This document shows positions 1 to 7,551 of a stretch of 19,540 bases of DNA, one piece after another; within the stretch, counting starts at the first letter, position 1, and every line of letters begins with the position of its first letter. The notes below the pieces were generated by a model, which saw nothing but the letters and a program-made list of their open reading frames with translations, was not told where the DNA came from and ran no database searches. Origin of the DNA: Proteobacteria bacterium UBA5122 (GTDB lineage Bacteria > Pseudomonadota > Gammaproteobacteria > Tenderiales > Tenderiaceae). Location of the stretch: positions 21,028 to 40,567 of the forward strand of contig DHYU01000013.1 of assembly GCA_002415485.1 (NCBI GenBank), written 5' to 3'. The position numbers were made by a program, and so were the translations under genes.

Positions 1-507
1 GACTATTTCCCGCTCTACGTCGGCAATCACATCCTCGGCGGCAATGGTCTGGTCTCGCGCATCAGCGATGAAGTCCGCGAAAAACGCGGCCTCTCCTACA
101 GCGCCTACAGTTATTTCAGCCCGATGCGCTATTTGGGCCCCTTCCAAATGGGCCTGCAAACGCGCAATGACCAGCTCGACGAGGCCTTGCAGGTGTTGAG
201 ACAAACGCTGATCGATTTTCGCAACGACGGCCCCACTGAGGACGAGCTGACCGCCGCCAAACAAAACCTCACCGGAGGCTTTGCGCTACAGCTGGATAGC
301 AACAGCAAGATCGTCGACTACGTGGCGATGATCGCCTTCTACGAGCTGCCGCTGGACTATCTCGACACGCTGATGGCCAAGATCGACGCCGTCACCGTCG
401 ACCAAATCAAAGACGCCTTTCAGCGCCGCATTGATCCCGACAAACTGGTCACCGTGATCGTCGGCGGCCACAGCAACTCACCCAACGCCAGCGCCGGAAA
501 CGACTGA
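1..507 (+). CDS. M16 family zinc peptidase, C-terminal part (5' truncated by window)
   Basis: The reading frame is open from base 1 to a TGA at 505-507, so only about 168 C-terminal residues are in the window. The sequence has the look of the second (non-catalytic) half of an M16 peptidase of the processing-peptidase/pitrilysin type: an early stretch with GNHILGG followed by SRISDEVREKRGLSYSAYS, which is the typical R-E-x-x-G-L-x-Y region of these proteins, then a helical domain ending in a stretch on transfer of substrate-binding helices. The zinc-binding HxxEH motif would lie upstream and cannot be seen. The rsmD start follows directly after the stop, which indicates co-transcription. An ATG at 124 exists inside the frame but conserved sequence precedes it, so it is not the start. 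The family is assigned by pattern; the exact function (periplasmic protein or peptide turnover) is inferred. Confidence 0.85.
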   Translation, partial: DYFPLYVGNHILGGNGLVSRISDEVREKRGLSYSAYSYFSPMRYLGPFQMGLQTRNDQLDEALQVLRQTLIDFRNDGPTEDELTAAKQNLTGGFALQLDSNSKIVDYVAMIAFYELPLDYLDTLMAKIDAVTVDQIKDAFQRRIDPDKLVTVIVGGHSNSPNASAGND

Positions 508-1101
508 GTGCAGCGCCCCCGCAAACCCACCGCCCCCAAACCTGAGATGGGGCGGCAACAACTGCGCATCATCGGCGGCGACTGGCGCGGGCGCAAACTG
601 AGCTTTCCCGCCATCGCCGACCTGCGCCCGACCTCGGACCGTGTACGCGAAACGCTATTCAACTGGTTGCAAATGGACATCGGCGGCGCGCGTTGCCTCG
701 ACCTGTTTGCCGGCAGCGGCGCGCTCGGACTGGAGGCACTGTCGCGTGGTGCAAGCGAGGTGTGCTTCGTTGAAAAAGATGCCATCGCCGCACAGCAGAT
801 CCGCGACCACCTGCAGCTGCTGCAATCTCAACGTGGCCGTGTGCTGCAACAGGATGCCTTGGGTTTTCTCACCCACAACACCGAGCGGTTCGACATCATC
901 TTCCTCGACCCGCCGTTCAAACTCGATTGCATGGCCGAGTGCAGCCAGCAGTTGAGCGAGCGCGGCATCGCCACCAGCGGCAGCCTGATCTACATCGAGA
1001 CACCGAAACAACGCCCCCTGCCTGCCCTGCCCGAACCGTGGCAACTACTCAAACAAAAAGCTGCTGGCGATGTGGCCTATCACTTGGTGCGCGTCGCCTA
1101 A
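508..1101 (+). CDS. rsmD: 16S rRNA (guanine(966)-N2)-methyltransferase RsmD
   Basis: RsmD uses S-adenosylmethionine to methylate G966 of 16S rRNA in the 30S subunit. The 197-residue protein has the family N-terminus LRIIGGDWRGRKL (about residues 20-32), the LRPTSDRVRETLFNWL stretch, the SAM-binding loop DLFAGSGALGLEAL and the catalytic DPPF motif in FLDPPFKLD. Length agrees with the family (about 180-200). The GTG at 508 directly follows the TGA of the M16 gene; an ATG at 547 (MGRQQLRIIGG) is a shorter alternative that would also retain the entire conserved domain. Head-to-tail order with the M16 peptidase upstream and coaD downstream is common in gammaproteobacteria. Confidence 0.95.
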   Translation: MQRPRKPTAPKPEMGRQQLRIIGGDWRGRKLSFPAIADLRPTSDRVRETLFNWLQMDIGGARCLDLFAGSGALGLEALSRGASEVCFVEKDAIAAQQIRDHLQLLQSQRGRVLQQDALGFLTHNTERFDIIFLDPPFKLDCMAECSQQLSERGIATSGSLIYIETPKQRPLPALPEPWQLLKQKAAGDVAYHLVRVA

Positions 1102-1146
1102 GTCGTTACCATTAACGCCATTGTCAGCCTGAAACGGATTCAACCC

Positions 1147-1626
1147 ATGAACAAACTCGCGGTCTACCCCGGCACCTTCGACCCGATCACCAACGGCCAT
1201 GTGGATCTGGTGCAACGCGCCAGCCCCTTGTTTGAGCGCATCATCGTCGCCGTCGCCGGTGCGGGCAGCAAATCGCCCGCCTTCAGCCAGGATGAACGCG
1301 TCGAGCTCGCGCGCGAGGCGCTGACGCATCTGCCCAATGTCGAGGTGCAGGGCTTCAACCGCTTGTTGGTCGACTTCACACAGTCCGTCGGCGCACGCGT
1401 GATCCTGCGCGGGCTGCGCGCCGTGTCAGATTTTGAATACGAGTTTCAGCTCGCGGGCATGAATCGCAAGCTCGCGCCGCAGATCGAAACGCTGTATCTG
1501 ATGCCGGCCGAGAAATACACCTATGTCTCTTCCAGCCTGGTCAAGGAGATCGGCCGTCTCGGCGGCGATATCAGCGAATTCGTGCCCAAGCACGTAGCCG
1601 TCGCCCTCAAGCAAAAATTAGGCTAA
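1147..1626 (+). CDS. coaD: Phosphopantetheine adenylyltransferase CoaD
   Basis: CoaD transfers the adenylyl group of ATP to 4'-phosphopantetheine, giving dephospho-CoA in the penultimate step of cytosolic coenzyme A synthesis. The protein is 159 residues, the normal family length. The nucleotidyltransferase signature YPGTFDPITNGHVDL (residues 7-21) contains the T/HxGH-type ATP-binding element, RGLRAVSDFEYEFQ is the substrate-binding stretch, and the second nucleotide motif appears as YVSSSLVKEIGRLGGD near the C-terminus. The ATG at 1147 is preceded by only a weak purine-rich stretch. It lies 45 bases after rsmD and is probably in the same transcript. Confidence 0.97.
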   Translation: MNKLAVYPGTFDPITNGHVDLVQRASPLFERIIVAVAGAGSKSPAFSQDERVELAREALTHLPNVEVQGFNRLLVDFTQSVGARVILRGLRAVSDFEYEFQLAGMNRKLAPQIETLYLMPAEKYTYVSSSLVKEIGRLGGDISEFVPKHVAVALKQKLG

Positions 1627-1682
1627 AATTCGGTCCCTTAATTTATACGCCTTACTTAGAAACTGGTTTCGAGGAAGTAAAC

Positions 1683-1931
1683 ATGGCTTTAATCATCACT
1701 GACGAATGCATCAACTGCGACGTCTGCGAACCCGAATGCCCAAACAGCGCGATCTCTCAAGGCGACGAGATCTATGAGATTGATCCGAATCTGTGCACCG
1801 AGTGCGTCGGCCACTACGACGAACCACAATGCGTAGAGGTCTGCCCGGTCGACTGTATCCCCAAGGACCCGAACCACGAAGAAACCCGGGAAGAACTGCA
1901 AGCCAAGTACGAGCGCATCTCCGCCGCGTAA
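1683..1931 (+). CDS. 2[4Fe-4S] ferredoxin, long (Allochromatium/YfhL) type
   Basis: Small cytosolic electron carrier with two [4Fe-4S] clusters. Cysteines stand at 9, 12, 15 and 19 and at 38, 41, 50 and 54, with another at 58. The eight-residue gap between the second and third cysteines of cluster two (CTECVGHYDEPQC) and the acidic helical C-terminal extension (EETREELQAKYERIS) mark the long-type ferredoxins known from Allochromatium vinosum, Pseudomonas Fdx1 and E. coli YfhL, which have very low redox potentials. The ATG is preceded by a good ribosome site GAGGAAG. A 56-base gap separates it from coaD, and in Pseudomonas the same coaD-fdx-ggt order occurs. The physiological partner is not evident from the context. 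Confidence 0.95.
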   Translation: MALIITDECINCDVCEPECPNSAISQGDEIYEIDPNLCTECVGHYDEPQCVEVCPVDCIPKDPNHEETREELQAKYERISAA

Positions 1932-1945
1932 GCTGCAGCGCCGCG

Positions 1946-3694
1946 ATGCTGACCAGCACCTTTCAACGCGGCATTTTCTCTTTCACCCGCACCCTCCTCG
2001 CCGCCTGGATCAACCCAGGTCGGCGCGGGATGTTGGCCCTCGTCTGTAGCCTCAGCCTGAGCCCCTTGTGCTGGGCGCAAAACGGCCCCGGCCAACATGC
2101 CATCGCCAGCGCCCACCCCATCGCCACCGCAGCCGGCATGCACATCCTGCAACAGGGCGGCAATGCCTTTGATGCGGCGGTCGCTGTCAGCGCCACCTTG
2201 GCCGTCGTTGAACCGGCGGGCTCCGGCATGGGCGGTGGCGGTTTCTGGCTGCTGCATCGCGCCCAGGACCAACACCAGGTAATGATCGATGGCCGCGAAC
2301 GTGCACCGCTGGCCGCTCACCGTGATATGTATCTGGATGCCCATGGCGAGGTCGTGCCCGGTCTGTCGATGAATGGTCCGCTGGCAGCGGGCATCCCCGG
2401 TCAACCGGCAGCACTGGCGCTGATCGCCGAGCGCTACGGCAAACTGCCACTGGCCACCAGCCTGGCACCGGCGATCCAGGCCGCCCGCGAGGGCTTTGCC
2501 GTCGACAAGCGTTATCGCGCCAAGGCCACCTTCCGGCTCAAGGCAATGCAGGCCGACAGCGAGACCGCGCGCATCTTCCTGCTCAACAACGAAGTGCCGC
2601 CCGTCGGCCATCTGGTCAAACAGCCGGAACTGGCCACCGTGCTGGAGGCGATGGCCCGCAATGGCGCCGATGGTTTTTATCGTGGCCCTGTCGCCGAGCA
2701 ACTGATCCGCAGCGTGCGCGCGGCGGGCGGCATCTGGACACACGAGGACCTGCAACAATACCGCGCCGTGGAGCGGACACCGATCCGCGCCCGCATAGGC
2801 GACATCGATATCACCACCGCCGCCCCGCCCTCATCCGGCGGCATCGCGCTGGTGACCATGCTCAACATCCTCAGCGCCTATGAGCTGGAGACGTTGGAGG
2901 ACAGCCAACGTACCCATCTCATCGTCGAGGCCATGCGCCGCGCCTATCGCGATCGCGCGCAATATCTCGGCGATCCCGACTTCGTCACCATCCCCAGCGA
3001 GATGCTGACCCACCCACAATACGCCGCGGGCCTGCGCGCCAGCATCCATCCGCACAAGGCCACGCCCAGCGACAGCCTGCCCGGTCAGGCCATCGTCGGC
3101 CAAGGTCAGGACACCACCCACTTTTCGATCCTCGACAGCGCTGGCAATCGTGTTGCCGCCACGCTCAGCATCAACTACCCGTTTGGCGCCGCCTTTGTGC
3201 CACCGGGCACCGGCATCCTGCTCAACGATGAGATGGACGACTTTTCCGCCAAACCCGGCGTGCCCAACGCCTACGGCCTGGTCGGGGCCGAGGCCAATGC
3301 CATCGCGCCCGGCAAACGCCCACTGTCTAGCATGAGCCCGACCTTTATCGAATACCAGGATCAGGTGGCCATCCTCGGCGCCCCAGGCGGCAGCCGCATC
3401 ATCAGCATGGTGCTACTAGGCGGGCTCGAGTTTTTGGCCGGCAGACCGGTCGAACAGTGGGTCAGCCGTCCACGCTTCCACCATCAATACCTGCCCGATG
3501 TCATTCAATTTGAATCTGATGCACTAAATGAACGATTACAAGCGGAACTCACGGCGCTTGGCCATGTCCTAAAGCCCGTATCACGCCCCTACGGCGATAT
3601 GCAGGCCATCCTCTGGCAGCGGACTGCAAACACAGTCAGCGCCGCCAGTGACCCACGCGGTGTAGGCACCGCCAAGGTCCAGCAGGCGGATTAA
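1946..3694 (+). CDS. ggt: Gamma-glutamyltranspeptidase (periplasmic, self-processing)
   Basis: N-terminal nucleophile hydrolase that hydrolyses or transfers the gamma-glutamyl group of glutathione in the periplasm. Starting at ATG 1946 the product is 582 residues, the usual length. The mature part begins near QHAIASAHPIATAAG; conserved stretches include GGNAFDAAVA, GSGMGGGGFWLL, the processing site with the new N-terminal threonine in QDTTHFS (catalytic Thr about residue 390), and, in the small subunit, GILLNDEMDDFSAKPG, KRPLSSMSPT and GAPGGSRIIS. The secretion signal is MLALVCSLSLSPLCWA, so an in-frame ATG at 2030 is a credible alternative start that places the signal at the very N-terminus; with 1946 there is a long n-region. 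The frame is open back to 1793, but that overlaps the ferredoxin and is rejected. Catalytic residues all appear intact. Confidence 0.95.
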   Translation: MLTSTFQRGIFSFTRTLLAAWINPGRRGMLALVCSLSLSPLCWAQNGPGQHAIASAHPIATAAGMHILQQGGNAFDAAVAVSATLAVVEPAGSGMGGGGFWLLHRAQDQHQVMIDGRERAPLAAHRDMYLDAHGEVVPGLSMNGPLAAGIPGQPAALALIAERYGKLPLATSLAPAIQAAREGFAVDKRYRAKATFRLKAMQADSETARIFLLNNEVPPVGHLVKQPELATVLEAMARNGADGFYRGPVAEQLIRSVRAAGGIWTHEDLQQYRAVERTPIRARIGDIDITTAAPPSSGGIALVTMLNILSAYELETLEDSQRTHLIVEAMRRAYRDRAQYLGDPDFVTIPSEMLTHPQYAAGLRASIHPHKATPSDSLPGQAIVGQGQDTTHFSILDSAGNRVAATLSINYPFGAAFVPPGTGILLNDEMDDFSAKPGVPNAYGLVGAEANAIAPGKRPLSSMSPTFIEYQDQVAILGAPGGSRIISMVLLGGLEFLAGRPVEQWVSRPRFHHQYLPDVIQFESDALNERLQAELTALGHVLKPVSRPYGDMQAILWQRTANTVSAASDPRGVGTAKVQQAD

Positions 3695-3792
3695 GGCTTG
3701 CACCGTTAGATATTTTTAATTAGACTCGACCGTCGGGTAGGGGTTACAAATATTAAAAGTAACAACTTAGTTATTTAAGGGAGAGAAAAACA

Positions 3793-3909
3793 ATGTTTCC
3801 TGAGATTCTGGTACCGATCGCAATCTTCTTCGGCATGACTGTTTTCATGTGCAATGCTATGACCAGCACTGCCATCAAGAACATCGAACACAAACGTCAA
3901 CCAGACTAA
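3793..3909 (+). CDS. 38-residue single-helix membrane protein
   Basis: A very short gene with strong translation signals: AAGGGAGAG lies 8-9 bases before the ATG. The product begins MFPEILVPIAIFFGMTVFM, one hydrophobic helix of about 18-20 residues, followed by a polar, basic tail ending KNIEHKRQPD. A hairpin terminator follows 24 bases after the stop, so it forms its own short transcription unit between ggt and the oxidase-related genes. The clear ribosome site and terminator argue that it is real. I do not recognise a family. Given the neighbours it may be a small subunit or regulator of a membrane complex, like CcoQ or CydX, but this is inference from size and place only. Confidence 0.7.
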   Translation: MFPEILVPIAIFFGMTVFMCNAMTSTAIKNIEHKRQPD

Positions 3910-3932
3910 GCGCAGGCTGGTCTTAGACGAAG

Positions 3933-3958
3933 AAAAGCCCGGCCTAGCCGGGCTTTTT
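3933..3958 (+). terminator. Rho-independent terminator after the 38-residue gene
   Basis: An 11-base perfect stem, AAAAGCCCGGC at 3933-3943 with its complement GCCGGGCTTTT at 3947-3957, has a CTA loop and is followed by a short T run (3954-3958). The A run at the left side means it could also stop transcription coming from the other strand. It isolates the 38-residue gene from the downstream operon. Confidence 0.85.
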
Positions 3959-3961
3959 AGT

Positions 3962-3967
3962 TATAAT
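3962..3967 (+). promoter_or_regulatory. Possible -10 box for the 4011-5041 gene pair
   Basis: A perfect TATAAT lies four bases after the terminator T run and 43 bases before the ATG at 4011. No -35 box stands at the right distance, because that position falls in the terminator stem (CCGGCC), so either an activator is needed or the match is chance in an AT-rich stretch. It is reported because the preceding terminator demands a new promoter here. Confidence 0.3.
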
Positions 3968-4010
3968 CCAGACGCGTATTTTTTGTAGTTTAAATTTAGG
4001 TCCCGTAGTC

Positions 4011-4520
4011 ATGCCTGAACAAAACCATCGCCATCTCATTAAGTTTCTTGCTGCTTCATTATTGTTTTTCCTTGCAGGCAGCATACACGGCGTTGCGCAA
4101 CTCATGCCCGGTGTCCGCGCCTGGCTAGATTCCGTCGGCAGCCCCTACGGCGGTCCCGGCCATATGATCGACCCGCTGGCCCACGCCCATATCAACCTGA
4201 TCGGTGGCGTCATGATCCTGGCAATGACTATCGCCTATTATCTGATACCCAAACTGACCGGCCGCCCGGTGTGGTCGACCAAGCTGATGAACTTCTCGTT
4301 CTACGGCACCGTGATAGGCGTCATCTGTTTTTATTCCACACTGATGATCTTCGGTATCTGGCTGGGTACTTTACTCCTGGCTGGCGACCCATCCATCGAT
4401 GATGTCTACAAGATCTACAAGCCTCTGGTTGCGATCTCGGCCACCATCATGGGCATCGGCCTGTGGGCCTTCCTGATCAATGGTCTGATCTCATTGAAAA
4501 AAGGTTATTCAGGCAAATGA
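4011..4520 (+). CDS. Four-helix membrane protein with HAHxN motif, heme-copper-oxidase-like fragment
   Basis: 169 residues with four predicted helices: about 8-30, 57-83, 92-120 and 133-160. The second begins PLAHAHINLIGG and runs into IAYYLIPKLTGRP followed by WSTKLMNFSFYG. This resembles the region around the heme-ligand histidines in CcoN (H-x-H, then ALYxxIPRL, then a short loop and the next helix), but the CuB histidines and the rest of a catalytic subunit are missing. Stand-alone proteins of this HAHxNL type occur next to oxidase genes and are often annotated as cytochrome oxidase subunit I-like; their role is unknown to me. A paralogue lies at 18815-19336. The stop overlaps the next start by ATGA, so the two are translationally coupled. 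Heme binding by the HxH pair is inference. Start: ATG 4011 with only a weak ribosome site. Confidence 0.85.
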   Translation: MPEQNHRHLIKFLAASLLFFLAGSIHGVAQLMPGVRAWLDSVGSPYGGPGHMIDPLAHAHINLIGGVMILAMTIAYYLIPKLTGRPVWSTKLMNFSFYGTVIGVICFYSTLMIFGIWLGTLLLAGDPSIDDVYKIYKPLVAISATIMGIGLWAFLINGLISLKKGYSGK

Positions 4521-5041
4521 CCTTTCCCTGCGGCTGCCCGGAACACTTTCCAGACTGGGACGGCAAGGATGTCGACCTGGGCGGGCAGCCTGTGTTGGAC
4601 TTTCCAATGCGGACCTTCCTGCACATGCCAACCGGCTATGAGGTCTATCTCGGCCGCGTACGCAAGCTGCTCACCGACCTGGAGCTGACGGCACAATATC
4701 CGGGATTTTTCATCAGTCAGACGGGATGGATGACCGGCCGCATCATCAGCTTGATCGAAAGCAATGACTCGCCCTCGCGCCATGTCAGTCGCCTGGAGCG
4801 GCCTTTCCAAATGCGTGTCGCACTGCACAAGGGCACAATGGGCACCATCAAGAATACAGTCAAAGCGATGCAGGCCGAGCTGCTCGACAGTGGCCGCATG
4901 CCGAAAGATTTATTGCTGAGTTATTTGACCTGCCCTAACTGCGCAGAGCAACGCGGTGGCGACATGATCCTGGTTATGCGCCGCTGGGAAACGAGCGAGC
5001 GCCTGCAAAAACGCATCGACGCCCGCAATCAAACGAAATAG
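4517..5041 (+). CDS. Soluble protein with CGC and CPNC cysteine pairs, function unknown
   Basis: 174 residues with no signal peptide and no membrane helix. The start ATG at 4517 overlaps the preceding stop (ATGA), preferred over an upstream in-frame ATG at 4463 that would lie deep inside the previous gene. The N-terminus is MTFPCGCPEHFPDWDGKDVDLGG-like and carries Cys5 and Cys7; the C-terminal part has TCPNCAEQRGG with Cys139 and Cys142. The four cysteines could together hold a metal such as zinc or iron, or the CxC and CxxC pairs could do redox work; this is a guess from spacing. The middle part has basic and amphipathic segments. I do not recognise the family. Its tie to the HAHxN membrane protein suggests that it assists that protein, perhaps in assembly or metal delivery. 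The stop is only two bases from that of the convergent gene. Confidence 0.85.
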   Translation: MTFPCGCPEHFPDWDGKDVDLGGQPVLDFPMRTFLHMPTGYEVYLGRVRKLLTDLELTAQYPGFFISQTGWMTGRIISLIESNDSPSRHVSRLERPFQMRVALHKGTMGTIKNTVKAMQAELLDSGRMPKDLLLSYLTCPNCAEQRGGDMILVMRRWETSERLQKRIDARNQTK

Positions 5042-5043
5042 AT

Positions 5044-5424
5044 CTATTGCGAGATATTGAGCGGAAACTCCAGCTCAACCTTTTCATCCGTGCGCTTACG
5101 GCGCAACTCAAGATATAGCGTTGCTGGTACAGACTGTATCGGGATCGCACGACGGTGCACACCACTGTGGCCATCCTGAATCGCCTGACGCCACTCACCC
5201 TGTGGATCGGTACGCAATGAGACCAGCAGATCGGGCACCGGTTTGCCGCGCTCCAGCGTCGTCAGAATCAGAAACTCATTCATCCCCACCTTGGGTGGAA
5301 TCGGCCGCGTCTCGACCTCAATCACCACGTCGTTCCATTTCTGAGCGGGAATCACATATTCCGCCGGCGGCGCACCACATGCCGCCAAACCCAACGCCAA
5401 TCCTGCCACTATCCATGCGCGCAT
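5044..5424 (-). CDS. FixH/YtkA-like lipoprotein
   Basis: 126 residues starting at MRAWIVAGLALGLAACG, a lipoprotein signal with the lipobox LAAC and acylated Cys16; the longer frame to 5478 would bury this signal and is not used. The remainder is beta-rich, with PPKVGMNEFLIL, GKPVPDLLVSL and HSGVHRRAIPI, a pattern seen in FixH/YtkA-like Ig-fold domains, which sit in the periplasm and have been linked to assembly of cbb3 oxidases or copper handling. No metal-binding Met/His cluster is obvious. It is the last gene of the minus-strand run, four bases after the cytochrome c gene. The family call rests on weak pattern similarity and could be wrong; periplasmic anchoring is well supported. Confidence 0.75.
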   Translation of the reverse strand: MRAWIVAGLALGLAACGAPPAEYVIPAQKWNDVVIEVETRPIPPKVGMNEFLILTTLERGKPVPDLLVSLRTDPQGEWRQAIQDGHSGVHRRAIPIQSVPATLYLELRRKRTDEKVELEFPLNISQ

Positions 5425-5428
5425 GTTT

Positions 5429-5734
5429 TTAACCTTTCGCGTGTTTCTGTAGATATGTCGCCAGGGTATCGATTTCATCCTGGCTCATGGGTTTATAACC
5501 TTTCAAACGCAGCTTCTCGCTCATGCGATAGATCACGTTTGGCCACTCTGCGGCCACATGTGCATTCGGCTGTGGCGGCGCATGACAACTGGAGCAATGC
5601 TCCTTCATCAACTGTGCACCTATCGACTCTGGCTCAGGTAAAGGCTTAGGTGCGGACGGGATCTGACTGCTACCACATGCACTGAGCACACCGACCGCCA
5701 TCAAGATGACTGATAATTTAAGGCTGCTTGTCAT
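5429..5734 (-). CDS. Monoheme cytochrome c lipoprotein
   Basis: 101 residues from ATG 5734. The N-terminus MTSSLKLSVILMAVGVLSACG is a lipoprotein signal with Cys20 as the anchor. One c-heme site, EHCSSCH (Cys47, Cys50, His51), is followed by a class-I-like body; KPMSQDEIDTLATYLQKH gives Met83 as a possible axial ligand and the usual final helix. It would carry electrons on the periplasmic face of a membrane. The start overlaps the end of the upstream gene by 17 bases, so translation is probably coupled; the longer frame to 5788 is rejected because the lipoprotein signal would become internal. In the oxidase setting it may supply electrons to the heme-copper enzyme or take the place of CcoP hemes, which is inference. 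Confidence 0.9.
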   Translation of the reverse strand: MTSSLKLSVILMAVGVLSACGSSQIPSAPKPLPEPESIGAQLMKEHCSSCHAPPQPNAHVAAEWPNVIYRMSEKLRLKGYKPMSQDEIDTLATYLQKHAKG

Positions 5735-6176
5735 CCTGCTTACTCGTTGTGAGTGATGGATCAGCATCCGCTTGCTTCTCATTGTCACGCTCTAATTCTC
5801 CAACTGCTTTAGAGCCATACATCTTGACCATAAAATATACAAAGGTGCCACCAACAGCCAGGTACAAAATTGCTACCACAAAACCAGAATTCACCCACTC
5901 ACGCTCGTAGCCAGGACGATCTCCCCAAAACGGAAAGCTCAAGCCAATCGCCAATAGCAGTACCACAACCACTACACCGAGAAACCACTTCGGCACCGGC
6001 TCTTGAGAATCAGGAATACTGTTCACCAGCTCCCAGTCTTCCATGCCGCGCTTGGCCCGACGCTCTTCATCACTGGCGTAACCAAAATGATCTTCAGGCG
6101 TTTTGCCCCACTCGCTATTGATCTCTGTCAAATCTTCCTTAGGCAGCGGTTTGCTGCGTGTATCGTCTCTGCTCAT
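5718..6176 (-). CDS. Two-helix membrane protein resembling the heme-less N-terminal part of CcoP
   Basis: 152 residues with a long charged N-terminus (1-60), a helix at about 63-81, a short periplasmic turn with FPFWGDRPGYEREWVNSG (81-98), a second helix at about 99-118, and a charged C-terminal tail. The stretch WELVNSIPDSQEPVPKWF just before the first helix is like the pre-helix segment of CcoP (two acidic residues, then NxPLPRWW). No CxxCH heme site is present. The FPxWGxRP motif is shared with the 207-residue protein at 13780-14403, so the two are probably paralogues. The start overlaps the ccoG stop (ATGA). Function unknown; a structural subunit or a site for docking of the lipoprotein cytochrome encoded next is possible. 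Confidence 0.85.
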   Translation of the reverse strand: MSRDDTRSKPLPKEDLTEINSEWGKTPEDHFGYASDEERRAKRGMEDWELVNSIPDSQEPVPKWFLGVVVVVLLLAIGLSFPFWGDRPGYEREWVNSGFVVAILYLAVGGTFVYFMVKMYGSKAVGELERDNEKQADADPSLTTSKQDDKQP

Positions 6177-7522
6177 ACTCCCCCCGCCGTCGCAACGTGA
6201 TGGACTCGGAAGGCCTCTTCCCAGCCATCAGGTGACTTTACCCGCACCAGAAATGGGTGCAGTCCTGCCGGCAAATCCCGGCTGATATTCAACTCAACAT
6301 TAATTCGCTTCGCTGTATCAAATACGACTTCACTTTCAGCCAATCGGTAACTACCTTCAGGCAGTCCTTCTACGCTCAAGTTCAATGTCGCCTCGTGATA
6401 AAATTTGTTCGCAACCGAAATTCGGTAATCTTGTATATGCGCCCCCTGCAAGGTATCCGCACGATAGACTGATACGTGATGAGCCTCCCAGGTCACCAGC
6501 CCCCAGCCAAACATGATCACACCCAACATAAAGATCGGGAATGACCAGCGCACACGCCCAAACAGGCTATTGACGTTGGTCTTGAAATAATCAAAGTTCT
6601 GACCAACACGCTCACCAAAGGCAAACTTCAACAAACCAGCGCCACCGCCTTTTTTCCGTACCTGCAGCGCATCACAGGCGGTGATGCACTCTCCGCAGTT
6701 GATACAACTGTCATAAACATCAGTTTTACGCGGATCGATCCCCAAAAAGCATGAACTGACGCAATAATTACACTTTTCGCATTCTTTGGAGCGCGCGTCA
6801 TCGTAGGCGATATGCAGGGTCTGCTTGGTTTTGAAGGTATGTTGCCAAACCTTGTAGATACACATGAAGCGACACATGAAATGGCGAATCATCAGCAAGT
6901 CGACAAACAGGATCAACACAAACACCATGTAGATCCAGTGCAGCGATGGCGCCAGACCGGGGTCATGACGTATTGTCACAAACTTCCAGATCAACTGCGG
7001 CTCATAAAAATAAAACAGCGGGATGAGCGCAATCGCCAGTGACATCAGAAAACACAGCACGCCCAACACCACCCAGTTAAACCATTTGTTCTTGGCGGCG
7101 GCGACCTTCATCGGTTTGCCATCAAGACTGACATCGGCGCGACGACCGAGCAGTTTGTAGGTCACCAGATTGGCCCATTCAGACAGCGTGTTTTGCGGAC
7201 AGGCCCAGCCGCAAAAGGCTGTGCCCAATATCGAATACATCATCGCCAGCAAACAGGCGACCGCAACCCAAAAACCAAAGACAATACCGAAATCGGAAAA
7301 CCAGATCTGACGATCCAGAATAACAAACGCACCTTGGATCGGATCGATACGAAACAGACCCGACAACGGGATCAGCAACGACAACAACAACACCGACCAC
7401 TGGAACGTGCGCCGCGACCAATGCAGTTTCTGACCGCCTTTCAAGGGCGCCACTTGACCGTGCCCAGGGCCACCGCCTTCGACAACGACCGGGATCTCTC
7501 TCAAGGATTTTTGACTACTCAT
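6173..7522 (-). CDS. ccoG: Cytochrome oxidase accessory protein CcoG (RdxA/FixG family)
   Basis: CcoG is a membrane iron-sulfur protein that helps assemble cbb3-type oxidases; work on the family points to reduction of Cu(II) for the CuB site. The 449-residue protein has the cytoplasmic N-terminus, several helices between 42 and 215, the FCGWACPQ motif (residues 103-110), two ferredoxin-like clusters with Cys248, 251, 254, 258 and Cys273, 276, 279, 283 (here CEKCNYCVSSC then CINCGECITAC), and a periplasmic Ig-like FixG C-terminal domain from about 345 on. The first cluster ends SSCFLGIDPR where many CcoG have VCPTGIDIR, a mild variation. Usual partners ccoI, ccoH and a complete ccoS set are absent from the window. 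It sits 29 bases after the spermidine-synthase-like gene. Confidence 0.95.
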   Translation of the reverse strand: MSSQKSLREIPVVVEGGGPGHGQVAPLKGGQKLHWSRRTFQWSVLLLSLLIPLSGLFRIDPIQGAFVILDRQIWFSDFGIVFGFWVAVACLLAMMYSILGTAFCGWACPQNTLSEWANLVTYKLLGRRADVSLDGKPMKVAAAKNKWFNWVVLGVLCFLMSLAIALIPLFYFYEPQLIWKFVTIRHDPGLAPSLHWIYMVFVLILFVDLLMIRHFMCRFMCIYKVWQHTFKTKQTLHIAYDDARSKECEKCNYCVSSCFLGIDPRKTDVYDSCINCGECITACDALQVRKKGGGAGLLKFAFGERVGQNFDYFKTNVNSLFGRVRWSFPIFMLGVIMFGWGLVTWEAHHVSVYRADTLQGAHIQDYRISVANKFYHEATLNLSVEGLPEGSYRLAESEVVFDTAKRINVELNISRDLPAGLHPFLVRVKSPDGWEEAFRVHHVATAGGV

Positions 7523-7551
7523 GTTTATCCACCCAACCTACCGCTGCGGAC

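Noticed and set aside
1793..1945. Upstream extension of the ggt reading frame
   Set aside because: It overlaps the ferredoxin gene in another frame and encodes Arg-rich sequence with no signal peptide character.
1814..2758. Long open frame on the minus strand inside ggt
   Set aside because: It is antisense to a gene with clear family motifs; such frames are common in GC-rich coding DNA, and the translation has no recognisable domain.
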